Source: JAVBJN01 sp031546985
GTDB lineage: Bacteria > Bacteroidota > Bacteroidia > Chitinophagales > Chitinophagaceae
Length of the DNA: 64,000 bases
Direction: 5' to 3'
Assembly (NCBI GenBank): GCA_031546985.1
Contig: JAVBJN010000064.1
Span: 62,001-126,000 of the forward strand
The position numbers and the translations under genes were made by a program. This document shows, piece by piece, positions 35,180 through 42,451 of this stretch. Position 1 is the first letter of the stretch. The number at the start of each line of letters is the position of its first letter. A model generated the notes under the pieces. The model saw only the letters and a list, made by a program, of their open reading frames with translations. It had not been told where the DNA came from and did no database searches.

Positions 35180-36088
35180 ATGAATTGTATTGAAACCAAC
35201 CGGCTCTCCTACCGCTATGGCAAGCATGAAACGGTATTGCAGGATTTAAATATGGCCGTGCCACAAGGAGCCATTTATGGGTTTCTGGGACCCAATGGCG
35301 CAGGCAAAACCACTACGCTGCGGCTTTTGCTGGGTTTGCTGCGCAAGCAGGAAGGCAGCATTACACTGTTTGGGCAATCGCTGGATACCGACCGTATTTC
35401 CATTCTCCGCAAAACAGGGGCAATGATAGAAACGCCTTCGCTGTATGCGCAATTAACCGCAAAAGAGAACCTGCAGGTGCTGCAAAAAATTTACCAATGC
35501 CCGGTTAACCGTATTGCAGAAGTACTGAATATTGTAGGGCTTGCGCACACCGGTGCTAAAAAAGCGGGGCAGTTCTCATTGGGTATGAAACAAAGGTTGG
35601 GCATTGCCATAGCATTGCTGCACAATCCTGCACTGCTGGTGTTGGATGAGCCAACCAATGGGCTTGATCCTGCCGGTATACTGGAAATACGGGCTTTGCT
35701 AAAGCAGTTGAATAAAGAGCAGGGTATGACCATCCTCATCTCCAGTCACCTGCTTACCGAAATTGAACGGGTGGCCACACACGCCGGTATTATTCACAAC
35801 GGTCAGCTTAAATTCCAGGGCCGGCTGGATGAATTGCAGCAACGGCAGGCCCAATCAGCGGCAACGGGCTACCTCACCAGCAATCCCGAGGAAACCCGGA
35901 AATTGATGATGGCCAAAGGTTTTGTACCAGTTGTAATGCCCGATGGGCAGGTGATTGTGCCGGTTACTGCCCGCGAAACCATTGCGATGCTCAACGCGCA
36001 ATTGCAGGAGCAGAACATTGCCATATACCAGGTAAGCACCATCAGAAACGATCTCGAATCCATTTTTATTAACCTCACCCAAAACTAA
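35180..36088 (+). CDS. ABC transporter ATP-binding protein (BcrA-like)
   Basis: This 302-residue ATPase has Walker A GPNGAGKTTT at about 36-45, the signature FSLGMKQRLGIAIALLHNP, Walker B LLVLDEPTNGLDP, and the switch His in ISSHLL. The C-terminal extension of about 80 residues resembles that of bacitracin and lantibiotic self-protection ATPases. It is the first gene of a tight four-gene unit with a permease (4 bp gap) and a LytS/LytTR pair. The gene order suggests peptide-antibiotic response or export (inference). Confidence 0.93.
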   Translation: MNCIETNRLSYRYGKHETVLQDLNMAVPQGAIYGFLGPNGAGKTTTLRLLLGLLRKQEGSITLFGQSLDTDRISILRKTGAMIETPSLYAQLTAKENLQVLQKIYQCPVNRIAEVLNIVGLAHTGAKKAGQFSLGMKQRLGIAIALLHNPALLVLDEPTNGLDPAGILEIRALLKQLNKEQGMTILISSHLLTEIERVATHAGIIHNGQLKFQGRLDELQQRQAQSAATGYLTSNPEETRKLMMAKGFVPVVMPDGQVIVPVTARETIAMLNAQLQEQNIAIYQVSTIRNDLESIFINLTQN

Positions 36089-36092
36089 TTGT

Positions 36093-36854
36093 ATGATTTT
36101 CTTGCACAGCTTACAAAGCGAATGGCTTAAAACCCGCCGCAGCGCAGCCGCCTGGTTGGGCATTGCGGGTGGTTTCTTTCTGCCTGCTATGTTCTTCATT
36201 GGTTTCCTGGTTAAACATAACCATCTGAACCAGGTTGGCGCCAATGCATGGATGGTGTATACCTCGCAGCTCTGGCAGTTTATGGGTGTGTTGCTGTTGC
36301 CTGTAGGTATTGTGCTGGCCGCCAGCCTGGTAATGCAGCTCGAATACCGCAACAATGGCTGGAAACAGTTGCACACTACGCCACAAACTTATACCAGCAT
36401 TTTTTTCGCCAAGCTCCTGACCATTGTCTTCCTAACCTTGAAATTCTTTGTGTTTTTTAACATTGGGTTATTGGTATCGGGTATCTTACCCACACTCATT
36501 TTTAGCGGTACCATGCCCAAAGATCCGCTACCGGTACAATACCTGCTGCAGTTAAACGCAAGGTTTTTCCTGGCCTGCCTGCCCATCATAGCCACGCAGT
36601 ACCTGCTTAGCCTGGTGTTTCGCAACTTCCTGGTATCGGTGGGTGTTGGGTTGCTCATGGTAGTAGCGGCGCTCCTGCTTATCGAAACCTGGGATTACGC
36701 CTGCCTGTTTCCTTATACTTACTGCCAGTTGATTGTAATGAAAGTGAAGACGCTGCCCAAAGGATTGAACCTTAATTTGCTGGCCGCAGGCTATTCTGTT
36801 ATTTTTACGATAGCGGCCTATGTGCTTTATTATGCCGGAAAGTCTAAAGGGTAA
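36093..36854 (+). CDS. ABC-2 type permease
   Basis: This 253-residue protein has six predicted membrane helices, the first beginning AAAWLGIAGGFFLPAMFFI. The N terminus HSLQSEWLKTRRSA is typical of ABC-2 permeases of the BcrB/LanE kind. The gene lies 4 bp after the ATPase gene, and two copies would form the membrane part of that transporter. The kinase gene follows within 30 bp. Confidence 0.9.
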   Translation: MIFLHSLQSEWLKTRRSAAAWLGIAGGFFLPAMFFIGFLVKHNHLNQVGANAWMVYTSQLWQFMGVLLLPVGIVLAASLVMQLEYRNNGWKQLHTTPQTYTSIFFAKLLTIVFLTLKFFVFFNIGLLVSGILPTLIFSGTMPKDPLPVQYLLQLNARFFLACLPIIATQYLLSLVFRNFLVSVGVGLLMVVAALLLIETWDYACLFPYTYCQLIVMKVKTLPKGLNLNLLAAGYSVIFTIAAYVLYYAGKSKG

Positions 36855-36883
36855 CGGTGCCTTGCTTATTCCAATCGCCTGCT

Positions 36884-37942
36884 ATGAAAAAACTGGTTAT
36901 CGTTTTATTGCATCTGTTGTATTGGTTAATCTATTTTGGGTTACTAACGCTTTGCTTTGGACTAATTACGGCAGATAAGCCTATGTTTCGCACCCAGTTT
37001 GAGTATTGGAATGCGCTCATGTTTGGTTTTGCCATGCTGCCGGCATTGCTCAGCTTTTATGCGAATTACAGTATTTTGTTTCTACGGTTTCTGGCGCCCC
37101 GGCGCATAGGCGGTTTGCTGCTGGCAAACTTTGTGGTAGCAATGTGCGGCACGGCAATGGGGCAACTCATACTATACAGTACCCAACCGGGCCGGATGAA
37201 CTGGACGGTGGAGACAATCATAGGCATGGGCATTGTAATGATGGTAAACGCTTTATTGAACGGCGCTGTAGGGCTAGGGTTTAAAAGTTTTTTTACCTGG
37301 TACGATGACCTGAAATGGAAAGAAGCCTATAAGCGGAAGAATTATGAGATGGAACTGGCCATGCTCAAATCGCAGTTGAACCCGCATTTTCTTTTTAACA
37401 CGATTAACAATATTGATGTACTCATCACGCAGGACGCCGAAAAAGCTTCGCTGTATTTGAATAAGTTGTCGGATATGTTGCGGTTTATGCTATATGAAAC
37501 CAAAACGTTTCATATTTTACTCGAAAAGGAACTGGCTTATATTGAGAAATACATCAGTCTGCAAAAAATAAGAACCAGGAACCCCGATTATGTGCAGTAT
37601 ACGGTAGCAGGAAATGCTGCCGGCCATCAAATCGCACCCATGTTGTTTATTCCTTTTATAGAAAATGCCTTTAAACACAGCGCTCCTAAAAAGGAAGGAA
37701 ATGTAATTACCATTGCCATAACCATTCACGAAACAGGAATCCGATTTACCTGCACCAACCATTACCTGCCTGGCACGGCAGTGGAGGATGGTTATAATGG
37801 ATTGGGTAATGAGCTGATTCGTAAACGGCTGCTGCTGCTTTATAGCGATAAACATACCTTGCAGGTAACCGATGCGCATAACCGGTATACTGTGGCACTT
37901 GATCTACCTTTAACCCATACATATGAATTGCATCATCATTGA
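36884..37942 (+). CDS. LytS-type sensor histidine kinase
   Basis: The ATG at 36884 (MKKLVIVLLHLLYWLIYFG) is chosen over a GTG at 36857. Four membrane helices are followed by a His_kinase (PF06580) domain with LKSQLNPHFLFNTINNID and an ATPase part with LFIPFIENAFKHSAPKKEG and NELIRKRLLLLY. It lacks a large sensor domain. In BceRS-like systems such kinases take their signal from the adjacent ABC transporter. It overlaps the regulator gene by 20 bp. Confidence 0.92.
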   Translation: MKKLVIVLLHLLYWLIYFGLLTLCFGLITADKPMFRTQFEYWNALMFGFAMLPALLSFYANYSILFLRFLAPRRIGGLLLANFVVAMCGTAMGQLILYSTQPGRMNWTVETIIGMGIVMMVNALLNGAVGLGFKSFFTWYDDLKWKEAYKRKNYEMELAMLKSQLNPHFLFNTINNIDVLITQDAEKASLYLNKLSDMLRFMLYETKTFHILLEKELAYIEKYISLQKIRTRNPDYVQYTVAGNAAGHQIAPMLFIPFIENAFKHSAPKKEGNVITIAITIHETGIRFTCTNHYLPGTAVEDGYNGLGNELIRKRLLLLYSDKHTLQVTDAHNRYTVALDLPLTHTYELHHH

Positions 37943-38609
37943 AGATGAACCATTGGCCCTGGAGCGAACCAGGAGTTATGTGCAGAAAATTCCTTTTCTG
38001 AAACTGGTGGCTGCATTTGATAGTGGCGTAGAGGCGCTGGTGTACCTGCAAGCCAATCCGGTTGATCTTATTTTTCTCGACATCAATATGGGCGAGCTAT
38101 CGGGCATACGCTTGCTGGAAACGGCAGGGGTTAAATGCGAAGTGATCATTACCACTGCTTATGACGAATATGCGCTAAAGGGCTACGAACTGCGCGTAAC
38201 CGATTACCTGCTCAAGCCATTTACCTTTGAACGTTTTTTTGCGGCCGTAAGCAGGGCTAAGGAGCACTTTGAAAAACGGCAAGCGGTGGTGGCAGAAAAG
38301 AAGTTTATTTTTATTAAAACCGAGTACCGGCTGGAGAAGGTATTGTTGGGCGATATATTGTATGTAGAAGGGATGCGCGATTACCGCCGCATTCATACCC
38401 TTGCCAAAAAGATAATGACTTTGCAGACTTTTAGCGAGCTGGAGCAGGAGATACCCGAGCATGTTTTATGCCGCGTGCATAAATCCTATATGGTAGCGCC
38501 GGATCGGATAGATTCCATTGAGCGCGACCGTATTCAGATTGGCGATGCGATTATTCCTATTTCCGAAACCTATAAGAAGCGTTTTTTTGAGTTGATTGGC
38601 CAGCGATAG
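37923..38609 (+). CDS. LytTR family response regulator
   Basis: This 228-residue protein has a receiver with IIIEDE at its start, Asp53 in IFLDINMGELSG and the Lys of DYLLKPFTFERF. The LytTR domain runs from FIFIKTEYRLEKVLLGDI to VHKSYMVAPDRI. It overlaps the kinase gene by 20 bp, so it is coupled. It probably controls the ABC genes at the head of the same operon. Confidence 0.94.
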   Translation: MNCIIIEDEPLALERTRSYVQKIPFLKLVAAFDSGVEALVYLQANPVDLIFLDINMGELSGIRLLETAGVKCEVIITTAYDEYALKGYELRVTDYLLKPFTFERFFAAVSRAKEHFEKRQAVVAEKKFIFIKTEYRLEKVLLGDILYVEGMRDYRRIHTLAKKIMTLQTFSELEQEIPEHVLCRVHKSYMVAPDRIDSIERDRIQIGDAIIPISETYKKRFFELIGQR

Positions 38610-38721
38610 TTATAAACCCTGAGAAAAAATATTGGCCGGGCAAAAAGCTGCTGACATAGGGTTGTCACCAGGTGGTTTTAGTTTTGAATTACAAAAGCAA
38701 TAAACCTCAAAACAATAACTT

Positions 38722-39201
38722 ATGGACACTCAAACATTAGGCGTAATAAGCCAGGAAGATTTACTGAAACATTGGCAGGGTCACCGTGCGCTTACCCGCC
38801 GTGTAATCGATGCTTTTCCGGAGCAGGATCTGTTTAACCACAGCATTGGCGGTATGCGTACTTTTGCTAAGATGGTAATGGAGCTGCTGGCTATTGGCGC
38901 TCCTGGCCTACGCGAAATTGCAACCGGCGAAACCCAGGCGCTGAACGAACATTTCGAAGACATAAAAACCAAAGCACAGTTGCTGGAGCATTGGGATAAG
39001 GCTACCGAAAGCATTGATACGTATTGGAACCAGATTGGTGCCGATCGTTTCCAGGAAGAGGTAATGACTTTTGGCCAGTATAAAGGCACGGTATGCTCTT
39101 CTATCTTCTACTTTATCGATAACGAGATTCACCACCGTGGTGAGGGATATGTGTACCTGAGAAGCCTGGGCATTGCGCCTCCTTTCTTCTGGGAGCGTTA
39201 A
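38722..39201 (+). CDS. DinB family protein
   Basis: This 159-residue four-helix protein has a DinB/YfiT-like metal site: a first His in WQGHRALTRRV and two in EIHHRGEGYVYLRSLG near the end. The family includes thiol transferases (bacillithiol-related) and many members of unknown role. It is transcribed alone after the ABC/LytTR operon, with about 110 bp between them. Confidence 0.88.
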   Translation: MDTQTLGVISQEDLLKHWQGHRALTRRVIDAFPEQDLFNHSIGGMRTFAKMVMELLAIGAPGLREIATGETQALNEHFEDIKTKAQLLEHWDKATESIDTYWNQIGADRFQEEVMTFGQYKGTVCSSIFYFIDNEIHHRGEGYVYLRSLGIAPPFFWER

Positions 39202-39260
39202 TACTTAACAATACAGGGCGTAGCCTTTGCTTGCTGCCTTTACTCAATAGACCGGAGGGC

Positions 39261-40499
39261 TTACTGTGCCAACCGGTCTATTTTTTGTTGTATGCCCAAT
39301 TGCTCGGTTGCTGTTTTGGCCAGCGACAATGCCAGCCGGTAATATGTAAGAGACTGGTTTATCTCGGTTTGGCTATATAATTCGCCCAGTAAAAGAAAGT
39401 AAAAATGATTGCGGTCTACATTCAATTTTTCGGCTTCTGCTATTGCTTTAGGCGCACCGTAAACTTTATACACGGCAAACACCCGGTTAAGCGCTACCCC
39501 AGGCGAATAATTGATGTGCAGCAACTGGTCGTATAACTGCAAAATATCGACCCATTTTTCCTTAGTATCTTCTTTTATACAATGCCAGTAGGCAATACGG
39601 GCCTCAATATGGTATGAGGTAAGCGCTTTGCCCTGTGCCGAGAGTTGTAGAAAGTAAATGCCTTGCTGAATAAGGGCCCGATCCCATAAGGTTTCGTTTT
39701 GCGCTTCGTACAATACAGGTGTGCTGCTATTGGTTTCCCGCGCTTCGAACCTGGATGCATGAAAACACATGAGCGCCAGTAAGGCATTGGTTTGCGGCAG
39801 GTTGGTACTTTCTTGCTCTGTAAGCATAATGCCCAGCCGCATGGCTTCTATACACAGCTCTTTTTGCAGGATGCGGTTGCTGGTTTTGGAATAATACCCT
39901 TCGTTAAACAGCAGGTAAATGATATGCAGCACATTGCCCAGCCTTGCCGGTATCTCATGTGCCGGAGGAAGCTCCATGCGGAGCTGAGCCTCGCGTAATT
40001 TTTCTTTGGCGCGGAACAGCCTTTTGTTGATGGTTTCTTTATTCGATAAAAATGCTTCTGCAATTTCGTCGATGCCAAAACCGCACAAGATCCGCAATGC
40101 GAGCCCAATCTGCGCTTCGCTGGCAATGGCAGGGTTGCATACGGCAAAGAGCATTTGCAACTGGCTGTCTTTAATATTTTGCGTAGAGAAATTCAAGGTG
40201 TGCGGGTCATCATCCTGGTGCTGGCGCAGGGTAAGTTCGGGTTTTATCTTTTGTTCAAAAATGCCGTTGCGGCGAAACAGGAGCAGCGTTTTTTGCTTGG
40301 CTACGGTGTAGAGCCAGGCGGTAGGGTTGGGTGGTGTACCCTTTATACCCCAGGTTTCTGCTGCCAGCAAAAAAGTTTCGCTTACAATGTCCTCTGCCGT
40401 TTCGATGTGTTGTAACCCGTATTGTTTACTGATTACAGCCACCATTTTGGCAAATTCCTGCTGAAACAGGTGCTTTAAGGATTCGTGTCCGGTATGCAT
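39261..40499 (-). CDS. ECF42-type sigma factor with C-terminal TPR-like (DUF6596) domain
   Basis: The ATG at 40499 (MHTGHESLKHLF) is preferred over one at 40520. The N-terminal 180 residues hold sigma region 2 (TAEDIVSETFLLAAETWG, PTAWLYTVAKQKTLLLFRR) and region 4 (GFGIDEIAEAFLSNKETINK). The remaining 230 residues are helical and TPR-like (LLFNEGYYS, SPGVALNRVFAVYKVYG). This is the layout of ECF42 sigma factors, which use the C-terminal domain for activity and are usually encoded beside DGPF (YCII) proteins. That partner lies 60 bp upstream on the same strand. Confidence 0.93.
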   Translation of the reverse strand: MHTGHESLKHLFQQEFAKMVAVISKQYGLQHIETAEDIVSETFLLAAETWGIKGTPPNPTAWLYTVAKQKTLLLFRRNGIFEQKIKPELTLRQHQDDDPHTLNFSTQNIKDSQLQMLFAVCNPAIASEAQIGLALRILCGFGIDEIAEAFLSNKETINKRLFRAKEKLREAQLRMELPPAHEIPARLGNVLHIIYLLFNEGYYSKTSNRILQKELCIEAMRLGIMLTEQESTNLPQTNALLALMCFHASRFEARETNSSTPVLYEAQNETLWDRALIQQGIYFLQLSAQGKALTSYHIEARIAYWHCIKEDTKEKWVDILQLYDQLLHINYSPGVALNRVFAVYKVYGAPKAIAEAEKLNVDRNHFYFLLLGELYSQTEINQSLTYYRLALSLAKTATEQLGIQQKIDRLAQ

Positions 40500-40559
40500 G
40501 GTAGAAATAAACCCAACCATTCCGGGTTATGAAATGGCTGGGTAGTATAAGCTAAGGTA

Positions 40560-40895
40560 TTAAAGTATAGGGCGGATTTCAACACTGCCGGTTTCGTCCA
40601 GTATGGGGCAGCCATGCGCCAGCGTAGTGGCTTCTTCCAGGCTTTCGGCCCTTACTACAATATAACCACCGAGGTGCTCGCGGATTTCTACAAACGGCCC
40701 GTCGGTAATAATGCCGCCGGGTTTAAGCACTTTTCCATCGGTACTCAGGCGCTGGCCGGTAGCTACCAGCTTGTCCTGCGCGGCAATATTGCCTATCCAA
40801 TCCTGCCATTTTTGGGCTACGGCTTCCATCTCTTTAGGATCTGCTTTGCTATGGTCAAATTCCGGCCGGCGGAATAAAAACATAAAATCTTTCAT
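40560..40895 (-). CDS. YCII-related DGPF domain protein
   Basis: This 111-residue ferredoxin-fold protein carries the DGPF motif in ITDGPFVEIREHLGGYIVV. DGPF proteins are the usual neighbours and targets of ECF42 sigma factors. The biochemical role is not established. It is co-oriented between the sigma factor gene and a carboxymuconolactone decarboxylase-like gene. Confidence 0.92.
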   Translation of the reverse strand: MKDFMFLFRRPEFDHSKADPKEMEAVAQKWQDWIGNIAAQDKLVATGQRLSTDGKVLKPGGIITDGPFVEIREHLGGYIVVRAESLEEATTLAHGCPILDETGSVEIRPIL

Positions 40896-40941
40896 GGTAT
40901 TTCGTTTAATGGTTTTGAATAAATATAAGCCAGGATTGCCA

Positions 40942-41412
40942 TTAGTGGGCAGCCGCGAACTGGCCTACTTTATAGCCACCTGCCTCGGCCCGGAAAGCAA
41001 TATTAATGCGATTGTAGCTATTGATGGTTACGGTAGCCATGGTTAGGTCTATGATTTCGGTTTCTGAAAACTGCTGGCGGGCTATCTCATACACTTCGTC
41101 AGACACATAGCCATCGTGTACATTGGTAACGGCTTCGGCCCATGCAAAGGCGGCACGCTCGCGCTCGGTGTAGAACGGTGCTTCTCTCCAGGCGCTAAGC
41201 ATATACAAGCGTTGCTCCGTTTCGCCAATAGCGCGCAGGTCTTTGTAGTGCATGTCGAGGCAGTAGGCGCAACCATTGATTTGCGATACGCGGAAATACA
41301 GCAGGTGTAGCAGCGGTTGCTCAATAGAACACTTGCCCAGGTAAGCGCCTAAAGCAAACATAGATTTCATGGCTTCGGCGCCTTTTGCGAATACATTGAT
41401 ACGTTGTTTCAT
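40942..41412 (-). CDS. Carboxymuconolactone decarboxylase / AhpD-like protein
   Basis: This 156-residue helical protein has the AhpD-like redox motif in GCAYCLDMHYKDLRAIGE, with a CxxC pair and a nearby His. That is the peroxidase-reducing or thiol-relay site of the family. It lies upstream of the DGPF and ECF42 genes on the same strand and probably starts the unit. The combination suggests a role in oxidative or electrophile stress (inference). Confidence 0.92.
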   Translation of the reverse strand: MKQRINVFAKGAEAMKSMFALGAYLGKCSIEQPLLHLLYFRVSQINGCAYCLDMHYKDLRAIGETEQRLYMLSAWREAPFYTERERAAFAWAEAVTNVHDGYVSDEVYEIARQQFSETEIIDLTMATVTINSYNRINIAFRAEAGGYKVGQFAAAH

Positions 41413-41534
41413 GTTGTAATGATTTTATACCCCAATAATGCCTGAGCAGACAGAAATTGGACACAATAGCGAAAGTTTTTTTGAAAAAAATATCAAATAT
41501 TGATTGTCAGTATGTTGTGGCTGGTTTGTGATGC

Positions 41535-41564
41535 CTGCCAGGTGCGATAGCTCCTGTCAGGTCT
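41535..41564. repeat. REP-like dispersed repeat, copy 2
   Basis: This matches 26 of 30 bases of copy 1 at 18185-18214. Here the arms are CCTGCCAGG and CCTGTCAGG around TGCGATAGCT. It lies in an intergenic gap of 270 bp. Confidence 0.6.
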
Positions 41565-41637
41565 GCATATTCAGATATAACCTGGTGGGTTAAAGAATTA
41601 ACGGATGTGTGGATCAACACTTCGCCCCGACAATAAT

Positions 41638-41673
41638 AAAGACCGGCCTGTAAATGATACCAGGCCGGTCTTT
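41638..41673. terminator. Terminator before the LytTR gene end
   Basis: A perfect 13-bp stem AAAGACCGGCCTG/CAGGCCGGTCTTT with a 10-nt loop, 14 bp beyond the minus-strand LytTR stop. Confidence 0.8.
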
Positions 41674-41686
41674 ATGTTATTTAGCG

Positions 41687-42451
41687 TTATAGCTTTTTCA
41701 ACCGTTCGAGTATTTCCTGTTTTTTGCGGCGGGCCACTTCAAAGGTTTGGGCATTGGTCATGGTGATAATACACCATTCGCCTTTGGTATAATCGCGGAT
41801 GTGCCGGGCATTGATCAGGTGGCTTTTGCCAATGCGGATAAAAGCTGCGTCGCGCTCCAGGTAATCTTCAAAATCTTTAAGATACCTGGCAGTGGTATAC
41901 TGACTGCCATTCTCCAGGAAAAGGTTACAATACCTGCCCTGGGCCTCAATAGACACAATTTCTTCGCTGCGTATCATTTTAACTTTATCTCCGGCATGTA
42001 CCGCCAGGGTTTTATCTGTGTTTTGCGGATTGAGGCTGTGCAGCAGGTTTATTACATACTCGTTGCTGAGGTGCTGCTTGCTTTGAATGCGGTCGGTAGC
42101 TTTATTAATGGCATATGCAAGATCGGCAACTTCTACCGGCTTAAGCAGGTAATCCAATGCATTGAAGCGGATGGCGCTAATGGCGTATTCATCATAGCTG
42201 CTTACAAATATAACCTCGAACGGCAGCGAATCGAACCGTTTGAGCAACGAAAATCCATCGCCTCTGGGCATATGGATGTCAAGAAAAACCAGTTGGGGTT
42301 TAAGGGTTACGATTTGCTGGTAAGCCTCTTCGGCACTGGCGGCCTCACCGGTAATATGAATGTGCGGATGGTAGCGCCTGATGAGTGTATGCAATACCTC
42401 ACGGCTTTCTTTTTCATCATCTACAAGCAGCGCATGTATGGTAGGGTTCAT
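41687..42451 (-). CDS. LytTR family response regulator
   Basis: This 254-residue protein has a receiver with acidic cluster VDDEKE, Asp58 in VFLDIHMPRGDG and the Lys of DYLLKPVEVADL. A LytTR domain follows (VSIEAQGRYCNLFLENGSQY to IGKSHLINARHI). The start overlaps the stop of the large upstream kinase by 4 bp. A terminator follows. It is the output of the periplasmic-propeller kinase. Confidence 0.94.
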   Translation of the reverse strand: MNPTIHALLVDDEKESREVLHTLIRRYHPHIHITGEAASAEEAYQQIVTLKPQLVFLDIHMPRGDGFSLLKRFDSLPFEVIFVSSYDEYAISAIRFNALDYLLKPVEVADLAYAINKATDRIQSKQHLSNEYVINLLHSLNPQNTDKTLAVHAGDKVKMIRSEEIVSIEAQGRYCNLFLENGSQYTTARYLKDFEDYLERDAAFIRIGKSHLINARHIRDYTKGEWCIITMTNAQTFEVARRKKQEILERLKKL

